From AC-32 sp046726435 (GTDB lineage Bacteria; Actinomycetota; Thermoleophilia; Gaiellales; Gaiellaceae), in the NCBI GenBank assembly GCA_046726435.1, contig JBKPAM010000022.1, forward strand, positions 1 to 10,969: DNA of 10,969 nucleotides, read 5' to 3'. This document shows, piece after piece, positions 1 through 7,580 of this stretch. The stretch's first letter is position 1. The number at the start of each line of letters is the position of its first letter. The position numbers and the translations under genes were made by a program. Under the pieces are notes generated by a model that ran no database searches, was not told the origin of the DNA, and worked only from the letters and a program-made list of their open reading frames with translations.

Positions 1-1
1 C

Positions 2-118
2 ATCGCCAGACGGATCGCCGAGGGCAAGAGCCACCGCGACGCGACCCGGCTACTAAAGCGCTACCTCGCGCGCCACCTCTACCGGCTCCTTCAACAACAG
101 GACCCGCTGATGGCTTGA
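2..118 (+). CDS. IS110-family transposase, C-terminal fragment (5' end outside window)
   Basis: An open frame enters from the left edge and ends at TGA 116-118, leaving 38 residues. The peptide contains RRIAEGKSHRDATRLLKRYL followed by ARHLYRLL, which matches the conserved extreme C-terminus of IS110-family DEDD transposases (typically a Gly-Lys-Ser/Thr, then a Leu-Lys-Arg-Tyr helix and a Tyr-Arg-Leu-Leu end). The family recombines a circular IS intermediate into a target guided by a structured bridge RNA encoded in the element. The catalytic N-terminal DEDD domain and the Tnp_20 serine region lie upstream of the window, so completeness cannot be judged. The frame is intact to its natural stop, so nothing here indicates decay. 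Identification rests on a short but characteristic tail. Confidence 0.82.
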   Translation: MARRIAEGKSHRDATRLLKRYLARHLYRLLQQQDPLMA

Positions 119-150
119 CAGGTCATAGGAGCTTCATTCCTGAACGCTTG
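115..150 (+). mobile_element. Probable right end of the IS110-family element, with TTGACA box
   Basis: TTGACA at 115-120 overlaps the transposase stop codon and is followed by GGTCATAGGAGCTTC. A short right end just behind the stop fits IS110 elements of the group whose bridge RNA lies in the left end. In studied members (IS621, IS492) the right end supplies a -35 box that meets a -10 box of the left end only after circularisation, forming a junction promoter. No good -10 box lies 16-18 nt downstream of this TTGACA, which agrees with that model. The exact boundary with host DNA cannot be fixed, because IS110 makes no terminal inverted repeats and the left end is missing; 150 is an estimate. 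Confidence 0.45.
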
Positions 151-228
151 CCCAGGCGAGGGTTCTCTCTCCAACGACCGCGCCCACACCGGGGCGGCAA
201 CAGCCGACGGCACTTCACTTTCTGAAGC

Positions 229-234
229 TACTCT
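229..234 (+). promoter_or_regulatory. Candidate -10 element of lon
   Basis: TACTCT (229-234) fits the TAnnnT -10 pattern and would start transcription near 241, about 19-28 nt before the possible lon start codons. No convincing -35 sequence lies 17 nt upstream (GACGGC at 206-211). CTTTCTG occurs twice around it as a direct repeat (218-224 and 233-239), and CTTCA/TGAAG (213-217 / 223-227) forms a small inverted repeat. No HspR HAIR site and no CIRCE element was seen in the leader. Weak call. Confidence 0.3.
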
Positions 235-235
235 T

Positions 236-255
236 TCTGTCATAGCTACGACAGA
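236..255. promoter_or_regulatory. 20-bp dyad in the lon leader, candidate operator
   Basis: TCTGTC-A-TAGCTA-C-GACAGA is symmetric at 9 of 10 base pairs about the centre at 245/246. It sits across the expected transcription start and its right arm runs into the purine-rich ribosome binding site (AGAGAGG, 253-259) of lon. That position suits a repressor operator, or an RNA hairpin that hides the ribosome binding site. It does not match the HspR, CIRCE or actinobacterial LexA (CGAAC-N4-GTTCG) consensus as I know them. Confidence 0.45.
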
Positions 256-259
256 GAGG

Positions 260-2537
<2,278 letters not shown>

Positions 2538-2551
<14 letters not shown>

Positions 2552-2855
2552 CTGCGCCCCGCTTCCCGAGCAGGTCCGCCGCGCGGCGGACCTGCTCGAG
2601 CGGCGCTGGACGGTCTCGATCCTCTACGTCTCGCACGAGGGCGGGGCCGTGCGCTTCAACGAGTTCCAGCAGGCGCTCGGCAGCATTCCGCCCGCGACGC
2701 TGACGCAGCGCCTCGCCGACCTCGAGGAGGCAGGAGTCCTCGAGCGCGAGGTGATCGACGCCCGACCGCCGCGCGTCGAGTACCGCCTCACCGAGCGCGG
2801 CCGCCGGCTGCGCTCGCTGATCGACGCCCTCTCACAGTTCGCCGAAGTCGTTTAG
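2538..2855 (+). CDS. HxlR-family winged-helix transcriptional regulator
   Basis: This 105-residue protein is a typical small HxlR/MarR-like DNA-binding protein. The first helix runs through QVRRAADLLERRWTVSIL (about 12-29), with the family's Arg-Trp-Thr core. Next come a segment matching the usual 'rFnEfqqal..ippatLTqRLadLeeaGvleR' helix-turn-helix, and a wing with PPRVEYRLTERGRRL. Two cysteines sit near the N-terminus (C3, C6); a near-N-terminal cysteine serves as a redox or electrophile sensor in some HxlR members such as YodB and HypR, so sensing is possible but not shown. ATG 2538 lies inside the end of lon and has no strong ribosome binding site, so translation is probably coupled to lon. 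Its TAG shares one base with the GTG of the following exporter gene, which it may regulate. A perfect 32-bp palindrome encodes much of helix 1. Confidence 0.85.
2567..2598. repeat. Perfect 32-bp palindrome within the hxlR-like gene
   Basis: The left half, CGAGCAGGTCCGCCGC (2567-2582), is followed with no spacer by its exact reverse complement (2583-2598). The centre falls on a codon boundary of the regulator gene, so both strands read the same decapeptide EQVRRAADLL. It begins 15 nt after the lon stop codon. It could be a DNA operator for a dimeric regulator, or a strong mRNA hairpin between lon and the rest of the operon. There is no T-tract after it, so it is not a classical terminator. Confidence 0.85.
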
Positions 2856-4690
2856 TGGAAGGCCGGCGCCTGATCCCGCGCGTCGCGCGGCTCTTCCGGG
2901 CTTACCGCTGGCAGGTGGGCGTCGTGCTGCTGATGATCCTCGTCACCGCGGGGCTCGGCGTCGCACCGTCCCTGCTGACGAAGGTCGTGTTCGACCAGGC
3001 GCTCTTCCCGCCGAGCGGCGAGCGCAACATGCACCTGCTCTACATCCTCGTTGCCGTGATGGTCGCGATCCCGCTCGTCTCGGCGGCGATCTCGGTCGCG
3101 CAGACCTACCTGACCACCGTCGTCGGTCAGCGCGTGATGCAGGACCTGCGCAACCGGCTGTACGAGCACCTGCAGTCGATGTCGCTGCGCTTCTTCACCG
3201 GCACGCGCACCGGCGAGCTGCAGTCGCGGCTGCAGAACGACGTGGGCGGCGTTCAGAGCGTCGTCACCAACACGGCCTCGTCGGTGCTCTCGAACAGCGT
3301 CACCGTGCTCAGCACGGTCATTGCGATGGTGATCCTCTCGTGGCAGCTGACGCTGCTCTCCCTGGCCGTCGTGCCGGTGTTCGTCTACCTGACCTGGCGC
3401 GTGGGTCGGGCGCGGCGGCGGATCTCCGGGCAGACGCAGGAGTCACTCGCGGAGCTCTCCGCCCTGACCGAAGAGACGCTCTCGGTCTCCGGGATCCTGC
3501 TCGCGAAGGTCTTCGACCGGCGGCGCGACGCGATCGAGCGCTACCGGGCCGAGAACGTGCGCCTCGCCGGGCTGCAGGTGCGCCAGCAGATGGTCGGCCG
3601 CGGCTTCTTCGCGCTGATCCAGTCGTTCTTCGCCATCACGCCGGCGCTGATCTACCTCGTCGCCGGCTGGTCGGACCTGAGCGCCGGCACGATCGTGGCC
3701 TTCACGACCCTGCAGACGCGGCTGCTCTTCCCGATCGGGAGCATGCTCCAGACCTCGGTCGAGGTTCAGTCGTCACTCGCGCTCTTCGAGCGGATCTTCC
3801 AGTACCTCGACCTTCCGCACGAGATCGTCGACCGTCCCGGGGCGGAGGCCCTCCCGGCCGAGCGCGTCCGCGGGGAGATCGCGCTTCGCGACGTCTGGTT
3901 CCGCTACGAGGAGACCCCCGACACCGACGGCGCCCGGCCCTGGACGCTCGACGACGTCTCGCTCGAGGTGGAGCCCGGACAGCTCGCGGCGCTCGTCGGC
4001 CCGAGCGGCGCGGGCAAGACGACGATCTCGTACCTGATCCCGCGGCTGTACGACGTGACGCGCGGCAGCGTCGAGCTCGACGGCCACGACGTCCGCGATC
4101 TGCAGCTCTCGTCGCTGGCCGAGGCGATCGGGATGGTCACCCAAGAGACCTATCTCTTCCACGCGACCGTGCGCGAAAACCTGCTCTACGCGAAGCCCGA
4201 GGCCTCCGACGCCGAGCTGTACGCGGCGGCGCGCGCGGCGGCGATCCACGACCGGATCATGGAGCTCTCGGAGGGCTACGACACGGTGGTCGGTGAGCGC
4301 GGCTACCGCATGTCCGGGGGCGAGAAGCAGCGGCTCGCGATCGCGCGGGTGCTGCTCAAGGACCCAAGGGTGCTGATCCTCGACGAGGCCACCTCGGCGC
4401 TCGACACCGGCAGCGAGCGGCTCGTGCAGCACGCGCTCGAGCCGCTGATGGAGGGACGGACGACGGTTGCGATCGCGCACCGGCTCTCGACGATCCTCTC
4501 GGCAGACGTGATCTTCGTGCTCGACCGCGGCCGGATCATCGAGCGCGGGACGCACGAGGAGCTGGTCGCCGCGGACGGCTTCTACGCCCAGCTCTACCGC
4601 CAGCAGTTCCAGGGCGGGCTCGTCGAGGCTCGCTGCGAGGACGGGGTCGTGCTTGCCAGCGGCGACGTGCTGGCAACGGCGGCGGGCTAG
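2855..4690 (+). CDS. ABC exporter half-transporter (fused membrane and ATPase domains)
   Basis: This 611-residue protein has the type IV (MsbA/multidrug-like) exporter design: an N-terminal domain of about six membrane helices (roughly 17-300) and a C-terminal ATPase. In the ATPase I see Walker A GPSGAGKTT at 382-390, the Q-loop glutamine Q430 in VTQETYLF, the signature MSGGEKQ at 486-492, Walker B ILDEATSALD with D510 and catalytic E511, and the switch histidine H542 in AIAHRLST. All key residues are present, so it should be active, most simply as a homodimer. Substrate is unknown; drugs, lipids and peptides are all possible for this family. The GTG start at 2855 overlaps the TAG of the upstream HxlR-like gene (TAGTG), indicating translational coupling. 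A hydrophilic tail of about 25 residues follows the normal end of the ATPase domain. Confidence 0.93.
   Translation: MEGRRLIPRVARLFRAYRWQVGVVLLMILVTAGLGVAPSLLTKVVFDQALFPPSGERNMHLLYILVAVMVAIPLVSAAISVAQTYLTTVVGQRVMQDLRNRLYEHLQSMSLRFFTGTRTGELQSRLQNDVGGVQSVVTNTASSVLSNSVTVLSTVIAMVILSWQLTLLSLAVVPVFVYLTWRVGRARRRISGQTQESLAELSALTEETLSVSGILLAKVFDRRRDAIERYRAENVRLAGLQVRQQMVGRGFFALIQSFFAITPALIYLVAGWSDLSAGTIVAFTTLQTRLLFPIGSMLQTSVEVQSSLALFERIFQYLDLPHEIVDRPGAEALPAERVRGEIALRDVWFRYEETPDTDGARPWTLDDVSLEVEPGQLAALVGPSGAGKTTISYLIPRLYDVTRGSVELDGHDVRDLQLSSLAEAIGMVTQETYLFHATVRENLLYAKPEASDAELYAAARAAAIHDRIMELSEGYDTVVGERGYRMSGGEKQRLAIARVLLKDPRVLILDEATSALDTGSERLVQHALEPLMEGRTTVAIAHRLSTILSADVIFVLDRGRIIERGTHEELVAADGFYAQLYRQQFQGGLVEARCEDGVVLASGDVLATAAG
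4653..4676. repeat. 8-bp inverted repeat in the 3' end of the ABC exporter gene
   Basis: TTGCCAGC (4653-4660) and GCTGGCAA (4669-4676) are exact reverse complements separated by 8 nt. The hairpin would lie in the region coding the protein's tail, 11 nt before the stop codon. There is no T-tract. It may slow 3' exonucleases or aid termination of the lon operon, or may be chance. Confidence 0.35.
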
Positions 4691-4719
4691 CCGCGCTGAC
4701 CACGCGCGCCGTCTTGCGG

Positions 4720-4747
4720 TAGGGTCGGCGCGCCTACCCCGTCGCCT
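4720..4747 (+). promoter_or_regulatory. Candidate promoter and start region of the GH25 gene
   Basis: TAGGGT (4720-4725) is a -10 candidate with CTGACC (4696-4701) 18 nt upstream as a weak -35. A second reading is TACCCC (4735-4740), which lies exactly 7 nt before the GTG at 4748, the spacing seen at two other genes here. No Shine-Dalgarno sequence precedes the GTG, so a short-leader or leaderless mRNA is likely. GGTAGG (4718-4723) and CCTACC (4733-4738) also form a small inverted repeat. Confidence 0.4.
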
Positions 4748-5779
4748 GTGGGTCACTTCAAGGGGAGATCGACCGTCCAAGGCCGTCGCCTGTTCGTGGC
4801 GGCGTCACTTGCGGTGCTCGCGCTCCTGCTCGTCGCACCCGGCCGGGCGGGCACGCGCGGGCTCGACGTCTCACACTGGAACCGCGTCACGAGCTGGCCG
4901 CGGGTCGCCGCCGCCGGGTACGGGTTCGCCTTCGTGAAGGCAACCGAGGGGACCCGAGGCACCGACCGCGCGTACGCGAGGTACCGCGCCGGGGCGAGTG
5001 CCGTGGGGCTGAGGGTGGGCGCGTACCACTTCGCCCGCCCAGCCGGTCGCACGCGCAGGGCCAGGCTGGCCAACGCCCGGGTCCAGGCGGCGCACTTCGC
5101 GGCGGTCGCGCGGCCACGCCCGGGAGACCTCTCTCCCGTGCTCGACCTCGAGAAGACCGGCGGCCTCAGGCCGGCAGCACTGATCTCGTGGACGTCGTCG
5201 TGGCTCCAGGAGGCCGAACGGCGGTTGCAGGTGCCGCCGGTGATCTACGCCTCGCCGAACTTCTGGCGAGTCGCGATGGCCAACACGACCGAGTTCGGGG
5301 ACGTGGGCCACGGGCTCTGGGTCGCTCGCTGGACGCGCGCCCTGGTGCCGCCGGTGCCCGGCCTCAACTGGGCGGGTCTCGGCTGGACGTTCTGGCAGTG
5401 GACGAACTGCGGTCGCATTCCGGGGATCAGAGGCTGCGTCGACCTCGACCGGTTCAACGGCGTCGACCTCTCCCCCGTGCTGGTCGGGGATCCTCCTGCC
5501 GACATCGAGCCGCCCACGATCACCGGCGACGCGGCGGTAGGCCAGACGCTGACGGCCGCTCCCGGAAGCTGGCTGGGGTCGGCGCCGATCACCTTCGCTC
5601 TCCGGTGGGAGCGCTGCGATGTTTTCGGCGCGAACTGTGTGCCGATCCCAGGGGCATCCGCGGCGACCTACACGCTGACGCCCGACGACCGGGGATTTAC
5701 GATCGTCATCGGCGTGACGGGGATGAACCGGGTCGGCTCGGAGCTGGACGAGTCTGCCCCGACCGCAGTCGTTCTCTGA
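4748..5779 (+). CDS. Secreted GH25 lysozyme-like muramidase with C-terminal Ig-like domain
   Basis: The 343-residue product probably cuts peptidoglycan glycan strands outside the cell. A signal sequence is evident: basic residues to about 15, a hydrophobic stretch LFVAASLAVLALLLVAPG, and likely cleavage near 33-36. The GH25 domain (about 37-245) starts with GLDVSHW (D40), carries the family's catalytic DxE as D133-L-E135, and has the late conserved FWQWT (215-219) and DLDRFNG. Its length and motif order are normal and nothing essential is missing. Residues about 252-343 form an Ig-like module of the 'VGqtLta..GsW......WerCd..GanC..ipGAsaaTYtLtpdD' type, common in Thermoleophilia surface proteins, with two cysteines likely to pair. 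The module may bind wall or matrix. The GTG start lacks a ribosome binding site. The gene converges on the next one with 4 bp between stops. Confidence 0.9.
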   Translation: MGHFKGRSTVQGRRLFVAASLAVLALLLVAPGRAGTRGLDVSHWNRVTSWPRVAAAGYGFAFVKATEGTRGTDRAYARYRAGASAVGLRVGAYHFARPAGRTRRARLANARVQAAHFAAVARPRPGDLSPVLDLEKTGGLRPAALISWTSSWLQEAERRLQVPPVIYASPNFWRVAMANTTEFGDVGHGLWVARWTRALVPPVPGLNWAGLGWTFWQWTNCGRIPGIRGCVDLDRFNGVDLSPVLVGDPPADIEPPTITGDAAVGQTLTAAPGSWLGSAPITFALRWERCDVFGANCVPIPGASAATYTLTPDDRGFTIVIGVTGMNRVGSELDESAPTAVVL

Positions 5780-5792
5780 CCGGCTAGCGGTC
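5778..5792. terminator. Small inverted repeat between convergent genes
   Basis: GACCG (5778-5782) and CGGTC (5788-5792) flank GCTAG and cover both stop codons of the convergent pair. A 5-bp stem without a T-tract is weak; it may serve as a shared termination signal, but chance is plausible in DNA this GC-rich. Confidence 0.25.
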
Positions 5793-6131
5793 GACCCAGA
5801 TGTCGCGTTGCTCGACGACGAGCCCGTCGTCGTCGAAGCGCAGGAGCGAGACACCGACCAGGTCCTCGGTGCCGCCGTCGACCAGCCGCGTCTGCGCTTT
5901 CCAGGTGACGGCAGCACGGTCGCCGTCGACGATCGGCGTCCCGAACTCACATTCGGCCGACTCCTCTTCGTCGAACACGCGGGTCAGATAGCCGGGCTCG
6001 GGCTCGTGGAACGGGTGCTGCTGCCAGAACGCGCCGTCGGCGTAGAGCGCCCGGATCGGATCCGGATCCTGCTCGCGCCAGCCGCGCTCCCAGACGTCCG
6101 CCCACCGCTGCGCTGCCTCCCTCGCGTCCAC
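5784..6131 (-). CDS. SnoaL/NTF2-like small protein
   Basis: The 115-residue product begins with a helix rich in Trp (AAQRWADVWERGWREQD), then DPIRALYADGAFWQQHPFHEP, and ends in beta strands (AAVTWKAQTRLVDGGTEDLVGVSLLRFDDDGLVVEQRDIW). This is the cone-shaped SnoaL/NTF2-like fold, used by polyketide cyclases, steroid isomerases and many uncharacterised proteins. The length suits a single domain. The particular reaction, if any, cannot be told from sequence; no known catalytic signature stands out. There is no ribosome binding site before the GTG start; a TACACT box lies 7 nt upstream instead, so a leaderless message is likely. It is divergent from the copper-storage gene and shares its short promoter region. 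Confidence 0.75.
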   Translation of the reverse strand: MDAREAAQRWADVWERGWREQDPDPIRALYADGAFWQQHPFHEPEPGYLTRVFDEEESAECEFGTPIVDGDRAAVTWKAQTRLVDGGTEDLVGVSLLRFDDDGLVVEQRDIWVDR

Positions 6132-6138
6132 GTGCGCG

Positions 6139-6148
6139 AGTGTAGAAC
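6139..6148. promoter_or_regulatory. Overlapping divergent -10 elements
   Basis: On the minus strand TACACT (6144 down to 6139) lies 7 nt before the GTG of the SnoaL-like gene. On the plus strand TAGAAC (6143-6148) could start the copper-storage message near 6155, about 21 nt before its GTG. The two hexamers share the TA at 6143-6144. Neither has an obvious -35 box. Confidence 0.45.
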
Positions 6149-6163
6149 GTGGCCGACGACCCG

Positions 6164-6173
6164 AAAGGAGAGG
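6164..6173 (+). promoter_or_regulatory. Shine-Dalgarno sequence that fixes the start of the copper-storage gene
   Basis: AAAGGAGAGG (6164-6173) ends just before GTG 6176, with AAAGGAG spaced 5 nt from it. This favours 6176 over the in-frame GTG at 6149, which has no such sequence upstream and lies too close to the proposed -10 box. Confidence 0.75.
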
Positions 6174-6175
6174 AC

Positions 6176-6577
6176 GTGACTATTCGAGAGATGCTGGAGA
6201 AGCACCCGCGGCCGATCGGCGTCGATCGCGACCTGCTGGTGCGATGCATCGAGGACTGTTTCGACTGTGCGGCTACGTGCACGAGCTGTGCAGATGCCTG
6301 CCTGGCCGAGCCCGACGTGCAGGAGCTTGTGCGCTGCGTTCGGCTGTGCCTCGACTGCGCCGACGAGTGCGGCGCGACCGGCCGCATCGTGACGCGTCAG
6401 ACGGAGCCCGATCTCGGCGCCGTGCGGGCGGCGGTCGAGGCCTGCGCGACTGCCTGCGCAGCTTCCGCCGCCGAGTGCGAGCGGCACGCGGCGCACCACG
6501 AGCACTGCCGCGTCTGTGCCGGGGTCTGCCGCCGCTGCCAGCAATCCTGCAACGAGCTCGCCGCGGCGATCGGCTAA
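6176..6577 (+). CDS. Four-helix-bundle copper-storage protein, Csp3-like (DUF326)
   Basis: The 133-residue protein has 18 cysteines at 24, 28, 31, 35, 38, 42, 54, 58, 61, 65, 90, 94, 101, 111, 114, 118, 121 and 125, mostly as CxxxC and CxxC steps along predicted amphipathic helices. This is the pattern of Csp copper-storage proteins, in which cysteines line the core of a four-helix bundle and bind many Cu(I) ions; the homotetramer is the known form. There is no Tat or Sec signal, so it should be cytosolic, like Csp3 rather than the exported Csp1. A His-rich stretch (H104, H107, H108, H110) near the bundle end may help copper enter, as histidines do in studied members. The GTG start is set by a strong ribosome binding site. 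A GC hairpin follows the stop. No copper-sensor operator was recognised. Confidence 0.88.
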   Translation: MTIREMLEKHPRPIGVDRDLLVRCIEDCFDCAATCTSCADACLAEPDVQELVRCVRLCLDCADECGATGRIVTRQTEPDLGAVRAAVEACATACAASAAECERHAAHHEHCRVCAGVCRRCQQSCNELAAAIG

Positions 6578-6582
6578 GAACG

Positions 6583-6598
6583 CGCCCGCCGACGGGCG
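6583..6598. terminator. Short GC hairpin after the copper-storage gene
   Basis: CGCCCG (6583-6588) and CGGGCG (6593-6598) form a 6-bp stem with a 4-nt loop, beginning 6 nt after the stop codon. No T-tract follows. It separates the copper-storage gene from the promoter of the membrane pair and may act as a weak terminator. Confidence 0.4.
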
Positions 6599-6601
6599 TC
6601 A

Positions 6602-6614
6602 TATGCTTCCGCCC
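6602..6614 (+). promoter_or_regulatory. -10 element for a leaderless message of the membrane-protein pair
   Basis: TATGCT (6602-6607) is followed by exactly 7 nt and then the GTG at 6615. There is no ribosome binding site. Spacing from a -10 hexamer to the start codon places the transcription start at or next to the first base of the GTG. No clear -35 box is seen. Confidence 0.5.
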
Positions 6615-7094
6615 GTGAGCTTCGACGACTGGATGCTCGCGCTCCACGTGCTGAGCGCGTTCGCCTACGTCGGCGGGATCGTCCTCTTCTGGGTCCTGAT
6701 CGTGGCGGTGCGAAAGGTCGACACGCCCGAGGGCACGATCCGGATGGAGCCGGTCGTAAAGGTCGGCAATGTCGCCGTCGGGATCGGCGCGGTCGGGACG
6801 ATCGTGCTCGGGATCTGGCTCGCGTTCCGGCTCGACAGCTACGCGATCTGGGACGGCTGGATCATCGCGGCGCTCGTCCTCTGGGCTGTCGCCGGCGGAG
6901 TCGGGCAGCGCACCGGCGTCGAGTACACGAAGGGCATGACGAGGGCGAAGGAGCTCGAGGCGGCCGGGCAGACGGGCCGGAGCGAGGAGTTGCTCGCGCT
7001 CAACCGGACGTCGGCCGGGGTTGCCCTGCACGCACTCGCATCGGTCGTCATGCTGCTCATCCTCCTCGACATGATCTTCAAGCCGGGCGCATGA
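6615..7094 (+). CDS. Small integral membrane protein, DUF2269-like
   Basis: The 159-residue product has four hydrophobic segments: about 7-30 with LHVLSAFAYVGGIVLFW, 48-70, 76-98 and 138-155. A conserved-looking His (H11) sits in the first helix. A hydrophilic loop rich in charged residues (about 102-132, TKGMTRAKELEAAGQTGRSEEL) lies between helices 3 and 4. This layout resembles the DUF2269 group of predicted membrane proteins; function is unknown. GTG 6615 is chosen because a -10 hexamer sits 7 nt upstream; ATG 6603 would overlap that hexamer, and ATG 6516 lies inside the preceding gene. Its stop overlaps the start of the next gene by 4 nt (ATGA), so the two are translationally coupled and may form one complex. 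Proximity to the copper-storage gene may or may not be meaningful. Confidence 0.68.
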   Translation: MSFDDWMLALHVLSAFAYVGGIVLFWVLIVAVRKVDTPEGTIRMEPVVKVGNVAVGIGAVGTIVLGIWLAFRLDSYAIWDGWIIAALVLWAVAGGVGQRTGVEYTKGMTRAKELEAAGQTGRSEELLALNRTSAGVALHALASVVMLLILLDMIFKPGA

Positions 7095-7549
7095 GCATCC
7101 TCGCCGTCGTCCGCCCTGACAGTTGGAACTTCCCCCTCTTCCTCCACGTGCTCGGGGCGATGATCCTCGTGGGCGGCCTGCTCACGGGCGTGAGCTCGCT
7201 GGCCTTCGCGCGCGGCGACGCGCGATTCCTGCGGCTCGGCTACTGGTCGCTGCTGGCCGTCTCCCTGCCGGGCTGGATCCTGATGCGCGCCGGCGGCCAG
7301 TGGATCGCCTCGCGCGAGGGCTGGACGAAGAAGGGCGTCTCCTCTCCGACGTGGCTCGACATCGGCTCCCTACTCGCGGACGTCGGCGGGCTGGTCCTGC
7401 TCGTCTCGCTCATCGTCGGCGGGGTCGGCGTGTACCGCTTGCGGCAGGGCAAGGGCGCCGGCCTGCTGAAGCTCACGCTCGTGCTGTCGCTCGTGCTCCT
7501 CGGCGCGTACGTGGTCGCCGTCTGGGCGATGGCCGGCAAGCCCTCCTAG
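7091..7549 (+). CDS. Small integral membrane protein, partner of the preceding gene
   Basis: This 152-residue protein has about four hydrophobic segments: roughly 14-36 (FPLFLHVLGAMILVGGLL), 49-66, 91-114 and 124-148. Like its neighbour it has LHVL followed by a VGG motif in helix 1 (H19), so the two look like diverged copies of one DUF2269-like fold; this is from inspection, not alignment. Loop residues 70-90 (WIASREGWTKKGVSSPTWLD) are hydrophilic. It starts at ATG 7091 inside the stop of the upstream gene. Its TAG stop (7547-7549) sits at the apex of a perfect 15-bp hairpin. No catalytic residues or cofactor motif is evident beyond the paired histidines, which could hint at haem or metal, but this is speculative. 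Confidence 0.68.
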   Translation: MSILAVVRPDSWNFPLFLHVLGAMILVGGLLTGVSSLAFARGDARFLRLGYWSLLAVSLPGWILMRAGGQWIASREGWTKKGVSSPTWLDIGSLLADVGGLVLLVSLIVGGVGVYRLRQGKGAGLLKLTLVLSLVLLGAYVVAVWAMAGKPS

Positions 7550-7565
7550 GTAGGAGGGCTTGCCG
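7534..7565. terminator. Perfect 15-bp hairpin between convergent genes, likely bidirectional terminator
   Basis: CGGCAAGCCCTCCTA (7534-7548) is separated by GG from its exact reverse complement (7551-7565). The upstream membrane-protein stop codon is at the loop, and the MFS gene on the other strand ends 16 bp beyond the hairpin. It lacks a T-tract on either side, as many actinobacterial hairpin terminators do. A second 6-bp hairpin (GCCGCC 7571-7576 / GGCGGC 7584-7589) covers the MFS stop codon. Confidence 0.7.
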
Positions 7566-7580
7566 AGTCTGCCGCCGGGA

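Noticed and set aside
132..227. Two similar CTTCA..TGAA(G) motifs (132-144 and 213-227) as possible IS target duplication or paired binding sites
   Set aside because: They are short and imperfect with different spacers, and IS110 elements do not normally make target duplications. Chance similarity is likely.
119..259. HspR (HAIR) or CIRCE heat-shock site before lon
   Set aside because: I looked for CTTGAGT-N7-ACTCAAG and TTAGCACTC-N9-GAGTGCTAA and saw neither; the dyad present has a different sequence.
3773..4780. Minus-strand frame of 335 codons opposite the ABC exporter
   Set aside because: It is a GC-driven shadow of the ATPase domain with no family resemblance, and it would overlap the GH25 gene start.
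6516..6614. Upstream ATG (6516) for the first membrane protein
   Set aside because: It lies within the copper-storage gene and crosses its stop and hairpin. The added residues are hydrophilic filler, while GTG 6615 has a -10 hexamer at the leaderless spacing.
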